Assembly: GCA_018826295.1 (NCBI GenBank)
Contig: JAHJZX010000055.1
Coordinates: 62,001 to 126,000, forward strand
From: Gammaproteobacteria bacterium
GTDB lineage: Bacteria; Pseudomonadota; Gammaproteobacteria; Enterobacterales; Alteromonadaceae
Length of the DNA: 64,000 nt
Direction of reading: 5' to 3'
Within the stretch, counting starts at the first letter, position 1. Every line of letters starts with the position of its first letter. Below the pieces are notes generated by a model, which worked only from the letters and a program-made list of their open reading frames with translations, had not been told where the DNA came from and searched no databases. Below are positions 57,019 to 64,000 of the stretch, in pieces. The translations under genes and the position numbers were made by a program.

Positions 57019-58395
57019 ATGAGCGATATGTCTTTTTCCAGCCTGGCTTTACCCGACGCCCTTATCAGCAACCTTGCCGATCTTGGCTATAACAGCATGA
57101 CCGACATTCAGGCGCAGGCGCTGCCGGCCATACTCAATGGCCAGGATGTTATCGCTCAGGCAAAAACCGGCTCGGGTAAAACCGCCGCCTTTGGCTTAGG
57201 CCTGCTGGCCAAGCTGGATGTGAAGTATTTCCGGGTACAAACCTTAGTGCTGTGCCCTACCCGCGAACTGGCCGATCAGGTAGCGGCAGAGCTGCGCAAA
57301 CTGGCACGCAGCATTCACAATATTAAAATACTAACCCTGTGCGGCGGCGTGCCTATTGGCCCACAAATTGGATCGTTAGAGCACGGTGCCCATATTATTG
57401 TTGGCACGCCGGGCCGGGTAATCGATCACCTGGACAAAGACCGTTTACGGCTGGACGATTTAACCACACTGATATTGGATGAAGCCGATCGCATGCTGGA
57501 AATGGGCTTCCAGGCCGATTTAGACGCTGTTATCGCCAAAGCCCCCGCAGCACGGCAAACCCTGCTGTTTAGCGCCACCTACCCTGCAGCCATTGCCAAA
57601 TTAAGTGAGCGATTACTTACCAACCCGCTGCGCGTCACGGTAGCGGAGCAGCATAATACCAGCAGTATCCAACAGCAGTTTTTCCAGATCACTGACAACG
57701 CAGCGCGCTTAGACGCACTGCGCCAGTTACTGCTGAGCTATCAGGGCCAAAGCAGCATGGTGTTTTGTAATACCAAACGCGAAACCCAGGATGTAGCCGA
57801 TGCACTGCATGCTTTTGGTTTTAGTGTCCTGGCACTGCATGGCGATATGGAGCAAAAAGATCGTGATCAAACTCTGGTGCAGTTTGCCAATGGCAGCGCC
57901 TGTATTTTAGTCGCCACCGACGTTGCCGCCCGCGGCCTGGACATTAGCAGTGTTGATGCGGTATTTAACTATCAGCTGGCGCATGATGCCGACACCCATA
58001 CCCACCGTATCGGCCGCACCGGACGCGCTGGCCAAAGTGGTATTGCACTTAGCTTATTTACCGCCAGCGATGCCGGTAAGCTGGTAACGCTGGAAGATGG
58101 CCTCGGCATAAAAATTGAGCCGGCCGAGTTACCGTCAACAGCAGCACAGGCACCGGCCAAACCACTGATGGCGACGTTGCAGTTGGATGGTGGTAAAAAG
58201 CATAAAATCCGCGCCGGTGATATAGTTGGCGCCCTTACTGCCAGCAAGCAACTGACAAACGATGATTTGGGCAAAATTCAGCTGCACGATATCTGGAGCT
58301 TTGTCGCGGTAAAACGCAGTGCGGTAAAACTGGCGCTGCAGTTAATCCAACAGGGTAAAATTAAAGGTAAAAGCATCCGCGCCCGCGCACTGTAA
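57019..58395 (+). CDS. dbpA: ATP-dependent RNA helicase DbpA
   Basis: This protein has 458 residues from 57019; a far upstream in-frame ATG has no conserved protein sequence. It is a DEAD-box helicase with AKTGSGKTAAFG, PTRELADQV, GTPGRVID, LDEADRM, SATYP and the late HRIGRTGRAG. A C-terminal RNA-binding domain (about 385-458; IRAGDIVGAL…AVKRSAVKLALQLI) binds 23S rRNA hairpin 92. GGAG lies 8 bases before the ATG. It acts in 50S ribosome assembly. Confidence 0.94.
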   Translation: MSDMSFSSLALPDALISNLADLGYNSMTDIQAQALPAILNGQDVIAQAKTGSGKTAAFGLGLLAKLDVKYFRVQTLVLCPTRELADQVAAELRKLARSIHNIKILTLCGGVPIGPQIGSLEHGAHIIVGTPGRVIDHLDKDRLRLDDLTTLILDEADRMLEMGFQADLDAVIAKAPAARQTLLFSATYPAAIAKLSERLLTNPLRVTVAEQHNTSSIQQQFFQITDNAARLDALRQLLLSYQGQSSMVFCNTKRETQDVADALHAFGFSVLALHGDMEQKDRDQTLVQFANGSACILVATDVAARGLDISSVDAVFNYQLAHDADTHTHRIGRTGRAGQSGIALSLFTASDAGKLVTLEDGLGIKIEPAELPSTAAQAPAKPLMATLQLDGGKKHKIRAGDIVGALTASKQLTNDDLGKIQLHDIWSFVAVKRSAVKLALQLIQQGKIKGKSIRARAL

Positions 58396-58413
58396 ACCGC
58401 AACACAATAGCAG

Positions 58414-58437
58414 CGGGCAGAACATTTACTCTGCCCG
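58414..58437 (+). terminator. Hairpin after dbpA (possible terminator)
   Basis: CGGGCAGA (58414-58421) and TCTGCCCG (58430-58437) form an 8-bp stem with an 8-base loop, about 20 bases after the dbpA stop. No strong T-run follows. Confidence 0.45.
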
Positions 58438-58556
58438 GCTGACATTCACACTGGTCATTCTCACTGAAAAATAAGCATAAATCTGTTTTGCTACTGACAT
58501 AGGGTTGTCAGTACACTGGCGCAGAATAGCCTTGTCTATTTTCTGAGGATATTGCC

Positions 58557-58883
58557 ATGCAACAGCTCGAACCCGCCATTGCGCAGTTTATTCAGGCGCA
58601 AAATAGCCATGATACCGCCACCGCTTTAGCGTTTTTTGACCCGGAAGCTGTAGTGCTGGCACAAAACCAAGTCTGGGTTGGCCATGACGGCATCTTAAGC
58701 TGGCAGCAGCAACAACCCGCCCGGCATCAGCTGGAAATTACCGCCGTGCGCCGCCATTGTGGTGAGTTTTATCTGCAAACCCGCTGGCACAGCGCCGCTA
58801 ATGCTACGGCTGATTGTCAGTTTGTATTCGCGCTGCAAGATGGCAAAATAAGCCGCTTAATAGTACAGAGCCAGGGCACATGA
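58557..58883 (+). CDS. NTF2-like (SnoaL-type) protein
   Basis: This 108-residue single-domain protein has the NTF2-like cone fold pattern: an N-terminal helix (AIAQFIQAQNSHDTATALAFFDPEAVVL) and a C-terminal beta sheet (GEFYLQTRWHSA…DCQFVFALQDGKISRLIVQS). Catalytic residues are not obvious. It overlaps the YafY regulator by 4 bases (ATGA), so the two are translated together, and the regulator may control its small-molecule pathway. Function unknown. Confidence 0.75.
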   Translation: MQQLEPAIAQFIQAQNSHDTATALAFFDPEAVVLAQNQVWVGHDGILSWQQQQPARHQLEITAVRRHCGEFYLQTRWHSAANATADCQFVFALQDGKISRLIVQSQGT

Positions 58884-59806
58884 ACCGGGTAGATCGGCTG
58901 TTAGCCCTTATTTTGTATTTACAAAGCCGGCGCTATTGCACGGCCGAGATGATGGCCGAGCATTTTGGCCTGAGTGTCCGCACGATTTATCGTGATCTGG
59001 CAGCGCTGGCCGAGGCCGGCGTACCGGTGCTGGCAGAAACCGGCCTGGGCTACCGGCTAATGAAAGGCTATATGCTGCCACCGGTGAATTTTTCCGAGCA
59101 GGAAGCCATGGCGCTAAGCACCGGCTTAATGCTGGCACAACGTATGACCAGCCAAAGCTACCTGCAATTGATGCAAAGTGCGCTGGATAAAGTGAAATCG
59201 GTATTACCAGCTGATGCAAAACAGCGGCTGGAACATCTTGCGCGCGCGATGGCCACCCCGGCTAATACCCCGCCAATACAAGCAGACCTGAGTATGTTGC
59301 AGCAAGCCATTGCCCGGCAGCAGCTGGTACAGTTTAGTTATCAAAAAGCAGATTTAAGCTTAAGCGAGCGCCTGGCCGAGCCGGCTGGTTTACTCTACTA
59401 CCTTGGCCGTTGGCATTTTATTGCCTGGTGCCGGCTACGCAACGCTTACCGTGATTTTCGTACCGACCGCATCAGCCAGTTAACCTTACTCACCGAGACA
59501 GTAACCAGCCGTGGCGACTTCGATGCGCAAAACTTTATTCGCCAAAGCATACCGCAAGCGCCACTGCGCGCCCGGGTAAGGTTTACTGCGGTAGCGGCCG
59601 ATCGCGCTAAACGCGAATGGTGGCAAGGCATTAGCCATGAAGTGCAAACAGCGGCAAACATAGAGCTGACGCTAAACAGCAGTGACTGGAGCAGCTTGGC
59701 CAGTTGGCTGCTCAGTTTGGGAAACAGTGCACAGGTAGTAGAGCCGGCAGAGCTGATCAGCGAAATACGCCGGCAAAGTACCGCCATACTGGCGCAGTAT
59801 GCTTAG
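58880..59806 (+). CDS. YafY-family WYL-domain transcriptional regulator
   Basis: This 308-residue regulator starts from the ATG at 58880, which overlaps the upstream stop; a longer frame lacks homology. An HTH_11 domain (about 5-60; MNRVDRLLALILYLQSRRYCTAEMMAEHFGLSVRTIYRDLAALAEAGVPV) is followed by a WYL domain (about 140-215; FSYQKAD…GLLYYLGRWHFIAWCRLRNAYRDFRTDRI) and a C-terminal WCX region. WYL domains sense nucleotides or nucleic acids. It is coupled to an NTF2-like gene. Confidence 0.88.
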   Translation: MNRVDRLLALILYLQSRRYCTAEMMAEHFGLSVRTIYRDLAALAEAGVPVLAETGLGYRLMKGYMLPPVNFSEQEAMALSTGLMLAQRMTSQSYLQLMQSALDKVKSVLPADAKQRLEHLARAMATPANTPPIQADLSMLQQAIARQQLVQFSYQKADLSLSERLAEPAGLLYYLGRWHFIAWCRLRNAYRDFRTDRISQLTLLTETVTSRGDFDAQNFIRQSIPQAPLRARVRFTAVAADRAKREWWQGISHEVQTAANIELTLNSSDWSSLASWLLSLGNSAQVVEPAELISEIRRQSTAILAQYA

Positions 59807-59828
59807 CCGTTAAAGCGCAGCGCTATAT

Positions 59829-60248
59829 TTAGCCTAGTGGCTTTTGCTGACGTAGCGCCTTGGTGGCACCGCGTTGTTTTTTATGTTCCAACCGCCGCTG
59901 CTGGCTGCCGTAGCTGGCTTTGGTAGCAATACGTTTTTTCGCCACCCGCGCGACCGACTGCAGCAGTTCAATAAACTGCGCCAGGGCCTGCTCGCGGTTC
60001 ATCTCCTGGCTGCGGCTTTGCTGGCATTTAATAATCACTTTGCCGCTTTGGGTAATACGGTGATCCGCTTTGCCCAGCAACCGCTCTTTATAAAACTGCG
60101 GCAAACTGGAGGCATTGATATCAAAAATCAGCTGTGCCGCCGTTGATACTTTATTGACATGCTGGCCACCGGCGCCACTGGAGCGGATAAACTGCCACTC
60201 CAGCTCGTTATCGTTTAATACCACACTGTTTGAAATATGAATTGCCAT
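59829..60248 (-). CDS. arfB: Alternative ribosome-rescue factor ArfB
   Basis: This 139-residue peptidyl-tRNA hydrolase frees stalled ribosomes. The catalytic GGQ is at 27-29 (SSGAGGQHVNK). The C-terminal tail is rich in Lys/Arg (KKRIATKASYGSQQRRLEHKKQRGATKAL), which enters the mRNA channel. The start at 60248 matches the family; an upstream Met at 60308 adds 20 unlike residues. It is divergent from the propionyl-CoA synthetase gene. Confidence 0.93.
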   Translation of the reverse strand: MAIHISNSVVLNDNELEWQFIRSSGAGGQHVNKVSTAAQLIFDINASSLPQFYKERLLGKADHRITQSGKVIIKCQQSRSQEMNREQALAQFIELLQSVARVAKKRIATKASYGSQQRRLEHKKQRGATKALRQQKPLG

Positions 60249-60407
60249 GCTGTCGCTGTACGTTGCTGCGCTAATAGCGCGATCAGACCACAAGCGCCGC
60301 CCCGACACAAGTTTACTGGCTTAGCCTTAAGTCTAAGTTCGTTAACACCGATTATTCGCTACAGTATGGCTATGGTCGTTAATTGTTATCGACGCGAGGA
60401 TGCCAGC

Positions 60408-62312
60408 ATGAGCACAAGCAGTCATTATCAGCAGCACTATCAGGCTGCAATCAACACCCCAGACGCCTTCTGGCAGCAGCAAGCGGCCAGATTGAACTGG
60501 TACAAATCACCACATAACACCTTACAACAACAGGATGCCGACCATTATCAGTGGTTTAGCGACGGTGTACTCAATACCGCTTACCTGGCACTGGATTACC
60601 ATATTGAACAAGGCCGCGGCGAACAAACAGCGTTAATTTACGACTCGCCGGTAACCAATACCAAACAACGCTTTAGCTACCAGGCGCTGCGTGACGAGGT
60701 GGCGCAGTTTGCCGGCGTATTAAAAGCGCTGGGCGTAAGTAAAGGCGACCGGGTCGTAATTTATATGCCGATGATCCCGCAGGCCGCTATTGCCATGCTG
60801 GCTGTGGCCCGCTTGGGCGCTGTGCACTCAGTGGTATTTGGCGGCTTTTCTGCCCATGAGCTGGCCCTGCGTATCGATGACGCCTGCCCTAAAGTGATCG
60901 TTAGCGCCTCCTGCGGTATTGAAATCAGTAAACTGATTGCCTATAAACCGCTGTTAGATGATGCGATAAACAAAGCCAGCCATAAACCCGGCTACTGTGT
61001 TATTTATCAAAGGCCACAGCTTCGGGCCGACATGCAAAGCGGCCGCGATCTGGACTGGCAGCTTGCTGCAGCTAAAGCCGAGAGCGCCGGCTGTGTGCCG
61101 GTAAAAGCGACAGATCCGCTCTATGTACTGTACACCTCAGGTACCACAGGTAAGCCTAAAGGCGTAGTGCGTGATAACGGCGGCCATGCCGTGGCGCTTA
61201 ATTACAGCATGCAAGCCGTGTATAACGCTAAAGCTGGTGATGTATTCTGGGCCGCATCTGATGTTGGTTGGGTAGTGGGCCATTCGTACATTGTGTACGG
61301 CCCGCTCATCACCGGCTGCACTACAGTGTTGTATGAAGGTAAGCCGGTGTTTACTCCCAACGCCGGCGCCTTCTGGCGCGTTTGCGCTGAATATGGCGTA
61401 AATATTTTGTTTGCGGCGCCTACCGCCTTTCGTGCTATCCGTAAGGAAGATCCGGACGCGGCGCTGCAGCGCTATGATTTATCCGCGCTGCGCACTATTT
61501 TTATGGCCGGCGAACGGCTGGACCCGGCCACCTATGACTGGGTAAGCGAAAAACTGCAAAAACCGGTTATCGATCACTGGTGGCAAACCGAAACCGGCTG
61601 GCCGATAGCCGCTAACCCGGCTGGCATTGAGTTAATGCCGATAAAACCTGGCTCGTCTACCCTGCCGGTACCGGGCTTTGATGTGCAGATCTTAGATGAT
61701 AACGGCCAGCAGCTTCGTGCTAACGAGCAAGGCTATATCGCGTTAAAACTGCCATTGCCGCCGGGCTGTTTAACCACCATCTGGGGTAATGACCAGCGCT
61801 TTGTCGACGGCTACTTACGCAGTTTCCCCGGTTACTACGCCAGTGGTGATGGTGGCTATATCGATCAGGATGGCTATTTATTTGTCATGGGCCGCACCGA
61901 TGACGTTATCAACGTCGCCGGCCACCGCTTATCCACCGGCGAAATGGAACAAATTGTCGCCAGCCACCCGGCTATTGCCGAATGCTGTGTCATCGGTATT
62001 CACGAGCCAATTAAAGGCCAGCAACCACTGGCGCTGGTGCTGATCAAAAACGGTATTGATGTGGATGAAACCATCTTAGAGGCGGAACTGGTAGCGATGG
62101 TACGGCAGGAAATTGGCGCCCTGGCCTGCTTTAAACAAGCCATTATCGTAACAAGGCTACCAAAAACCCGTTCCGGTAAAATACTGCGCAAACTGCTGCG
62201 ACAAATCGCCGATGGCAGTGAATACTCGGTGCCCTCTACCATAGACGACCCGGCAAGCCTGCCTGAAATTGCTGCCCTGATGCATAACAGAGGCCTGGTT
62301 ACGCCAGTATAA
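60408..62312 (+). CDS. prpE: Propionyl-CoA synthetase (acyl-CoA ligase)
   Basis: This 634-residue AMP-forming ligase activates propionate (or acetate) to the CoA thioester. Visible are YTSGTTGKPKGVV (P-loop), a long adenylation core with WWQTETGWP and YASGDGGYIDQDGYLFVMGRTDD, and a C-terminal domain with the catalytic Lys in TRSGKILRKLL. AGGA lies 7 bases before the ATG at 60408. No prpBCD genes are adjacent, so it may be a stand-alone propionate or short-chain activating enzyme. Confidence 0.85.
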   Translation: MSTSSHYQQHYQAAINTPDAFWQQQAARLNWYKSPHNTLQQQDADHYQWFSDGVLNTAYLALDYHIEQGRGEQTALIYDSPVTNTKQRFSYQALRDEVAQFAGVLKALGVSKGDRVVIYMPMIPQAAIAMLAVARLGAVHSVVFGGFSAHELALRIDDACPKVIVSASCGIEISKLIAYKPLLDDAINKASHKPGYCVIYQRPQLRADMQSGRDLDWQLAAAKAESAGCVPVKATDPLYVLYTSGTTGKPKGVVRDNGGHAVALNYSMQAVYNAKAGDVFWAASDVGWVVGHSYIVYGPLITGCTTVLYEGKPVFTPNAGAFWRVCAEYGVNILFAAPTAFRAIRKEDPDAALQRYDLSALRTIFMAGERLDPATYDWVSEKLQKPVIDHWWQTETGWPIAANPAGIELMPIKPGSSTLPVPGFDVQILDDNGQQLRANEQGYIALKLPLPPGCLTTIWGNDQRFVDGYLRSFPGYYASGDGGYIDQDGYLFVMGRTDDVINVAGHRLSTGEMEQIVASHPAIAECCVIGIHEPIKGQQPLALVLIKNGIDVDETILEAELVAMVRQEIGALACFKQAIIVTRLPKTRSGKILRKLLRQIADGSEYSVPSTIDDPASLPEIAALMHNRGLVTPV

Positions 62313-62315
62313 ATA

Positions 62316-62331
62316 AGGGGCGAAAGCCCCT
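62316..62331 (+). terminator. Terminator after prpE
   Basis: AGGGGC (62316-62321) pairs with GCCCCT (62326-62331) around a GAAA loop, followed by TGTTTCATTT. It lies 4 bases after the stop codon. Confidence 0.8.
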
Positions 62332-62351
62332 GTTTCATTTACCCCACAACA

Positions 62352-62588
62352 CTACTGCGGCGGCGCATCTTTAACCGGTTTCTTACAATGATTTTTCAGC
62401 ACACGTTCCAATTGTTGCAGTTTGTCCTGCAATTTTTGGCCGTGGTCGGCATCATAGGGCTGGCGTAACTGCTTACGCACTTCCAGCCGCTGCGCATTAA
62501 GCTTTTGGCATTCTGACTGGCTAAATTGGGTCGCGGCCTGCATGGTAAAAGGCTGTAACAGCAAAAGGCAAAATACAATCTGTCGCAT
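62352..62588 (-). CDS. Small exported protein of unknown function
   Basis: This protein has 78 residues from the ATG at 62588, which gives a clean signal peptide (MRQIVFCLLLLQPFTMQA, cut near residue 18). The mature part is a short charged coil with two cysteines (C26-like in QSECQKLNA and C70-like in KNHCKKP), which could form a disulfide. An upstream Met at 62630 would spoil the signal. No family recognised. It sits alone between prpE and the CRISPR array. Confidence 0.6.
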   Translation of the reverse strand: MRQIVFCLLLLQPFTMQAATQFSQSECQKLNAQRLEVRKQLRQPYDADHGQKLQDKLQQLERVLKNHCKKPVKDAPPQ

Positions 62589-62688
62589 AACTGCACTCAT
62601 CATCAGGTGTTTAAACAAGTTAAACACCATAGCATTATTTAGGCCGTCGAGGAGGCCAGTTACTCAGGTATATGCCATAACATAAAAT

Positions 62689-62720
62689 GCTTTAATCCAC
62701 GCGCCTGCACGAGGCGCGAC
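62689..62720 (-). repeat. Degenerate terminal CRISPR repeat (leader-distal end)
   Basis: This first repeat differs from the consensus at four places: two in the handle part (bases 2 and 5) and two in the loop (GT to AC). The stem CGCGCCT/AGGCGCG is intact. A degenerate repeat normally marks the oldest, leader-distal end, which agrees with right-to-left transcription. Confidence 0.9.
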
Positions 62721-64000
62721 GAACGTATCCCAGCCCGCCTCGTTATATCTCTGGTTTCAATCCACGCGCCTGCGTGAGGCGCGACCTTTGGTTTATGTTG
62801 ACCCAATTAAAAACTCCGAGTTTCAATCCACGCGCCTGCGTGAGGCGCGACTGCTGCCAAAGACGCTATTGCTGCCCGGGTGGCTGTTTCAATCCACGCG
62901 CCTGCGTGAGGCGCGACTAAGCCAACCGCATCTGTGCAAATAAACACAGGCGTTTCAATCCACGCGCCTGCGTGAGGCGCGACCCTGCTTAGCCAGAGCT
63001 TCCGCTTCAGCCTGGCGTTTCAATCCACGCGCCTGCGTGAGGCGCGACGGTGATACTGCTCAAGCACTGCAATACGTTCCGGCGTTTCAATCCACGCGCC
63101 TGCGTGAGGCGCGACCAGACAGTTACCGGATCCAGATAGCGTATTACCGTTTCAATCCACGCGCCTGCGTGAGGCGCGACCTGGTTCATCTATAGAGTGA
63201 CCAACAGATTTGCCGTTTCAATCCACGCGCCTGCGTGAGGCGCGACTGGCAGGCTCTACCACTATCGGCACCACGCCGATTGTTTCAATCCACGCGCCTG
63301 CGTGAGGCGCGACAAGTGCCTGCCAATGTGCAGCTGGTGTTTGATATGTTTCAATCCACGCGCCTGCGTGAGGCGCGACATGCAGCTGGTAAAGTGGCAC
63401 TGCCTTATGGTGATGTTTCAATCCACGCGCCTGCGTGAGGCGCGACCCAATCCGGCCAGCGGATAGAGTTTGTGGCGGTGTTTCAATCCACGCGCCTGCG
63501 TGAGGCGCGACGCTTGGCAGTGCGCTGCAGTCAATAATAAGCGCAGGTTTCAATCCACGCGCCTGCGTGAGGCGCGACTTGGCTTATCTACCGACACAGC
63601 TAACCGGCTGCGCGTTTCAATCCACGCGCCTGCGTGAGGCGCGACTGCTGAAGATTAATAGTTAATCTATGATTAACCAGTTTCAATCCACGCGCCTGCG
63701 TGAGGCGCGACGCAAGTTTGCCAAATCATCGACTAACACACCCTGGTTTCAATCCACGCGCCTGCGTGAGGCGCGACTTGCGCAGATGCGGCTGGCTTGG
63801 GTATACCTGCTGTTTCAATCCACGCGCCTGCGTGAGGCGCGACACTGGGTTTGCTTTAGCTCAAAACCGGCGTAGGTGTTTCAATCCACGCGCCTGCGTG
63901 AGGCGCGACACTACTACCCCTTCTACTGGTATTACATCTGGTGTTTCAATCCACGCGCCTGCGTGAGGCGCGACGCGCATATCAGGGCCGATAATTAACG
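62689..64000 (-). CRISPR. Type I-C-like CRISPR array (20 repeats, continues past the window edge)
   Basis: Nineteen identical 32-base repeats begin GTTTCAATCCAC and end AGGCGCGAC, with starts at 62754, 62820, 62886, 62952, 63017, 63084, 63149, 63215, 63282, 63348, 63415, 63480, 63547, 63614, 63680, 63746, 63812, 63878 and 63943. A degenerate repeat begins the array at 62689. Nineteen complete spacers of 33-35 bases are all different by eye, and a 20th is cut at 64000. The repeat carries a 7-bp stem (CGCGCCT/AGGCGCG). Read on the minus strand it ends in GGATTGAAAC, the type I-C crRNA handle, so transcription runs right to left. Leader and cas genes lie beyond the right edge. Confidence 0.98.

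Noticed and set aside
63007..63966. Several reading frames across the CRISPR array giving peptides such as VAPHAGAWIET and FQSTRLREAR
   Set aside because: They are translations of the repeat read in different frames, a known source of false proteins. They have no start context and change sequence at each spacer.

Overview
The window is about 64 kb of gammaproteobacterial chromosome. Gene order and protein style fit the Rheinheimera/Alishewanella/Arsukibacterium group or a close Alteromonadales/Chromatiales relative. This is inferred from the recA-pncC-mutS, ftsB-ispDF-truD-surE-pcm-nlpD-rpoS, eno-pyrG, mazG-relA-rlmD-barA, acpS-pdxJ-recO-era-rnc-lepB-lepA-rseCBA-rpoE/nadB blocks; no database search was possible. 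No rRNA or tRNA gene was recognised.

Layout. (1) 1-5884, minus strand: a tightly packed operon of exported proteins. In transcription order it encodes a large di-heme PD40 lipoprotein, an SH3 plus beta-barrel protein, a second beta-barrel, a TlpA-type thioredoxin, a small DUF4266 lipoprotein with a Cys/Gly tail, a DUF3570 barrel and a truncated exported protein. It looks like one envelope system with no assigned function and is the best candidate for undescribed biology here. (2) 6046-18986: the recA SOS unit, divergent pncC/mutS, a BenE transporter with a GntR regulator and a palindromic operator, rpoS, nlpD (apparently starting at ATT), popT (DUF368), pcm, surE, truD, ispF, ispD and ftsB. 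(3) 19059-23768: two unassigned or PilZ-like proteins, a DUF1569 protein, an EAL-CBS-GGDEF c-di-GMP enzyme and a periplasmic solute-binding protein. (4) 23968-27634: eno, pyrG and an HPF/RaiA ribosome hibernation factor.

(5) 27705-32663 is the accessory stretch. It holds a DUF2007 protein, a DoxX protein, a small orphan gene bounded by an integron-type attC site (a cassette with no integrase in view), a ParD-like protein overlapping a second-type methionine aminopeptidase gene, and a LysR/pirin/isochorismatase-hydrolase group. (6) 32763-50609: mazG, relA, rlmD, barA, acpS, pdxJ, recO, era, rnc, lepB, lepA, rseC, rseB, rseA, rpoE (with a candidate sigma-E promoter) and divergent nadB. (7) 50618-62588: ygfX/sdhE, ygfZ, slyD, a DUF2804 protein, an M23 peptidase whose gene overlaps a bactofilin gene by 97 bp, an M20 amidohydrolase, dbpA behind a long hairpin, an NTF2-like protein, a YafY regulator, arfB, a propionyl-CoA synthetase and a small exported protein.

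(8) 62689-64000: a type I-C-like CRISPR array with 20 repeats and 19 complete spacers plus one cut by the window edge. A degenerate repeat at the left end and the repeat orientation both indicate transcription from right to left, so the leader and cas genes should lie beyond the right edge.

Many genes are translationally coupled by short overlaps. Stress and envelope functions are prominent: SOS (recA), general stress (rpoS), envelope stress (rpoE-rseABC), the stringent response (relA) and ribosome hibernation and rescue (hpf, arfB).
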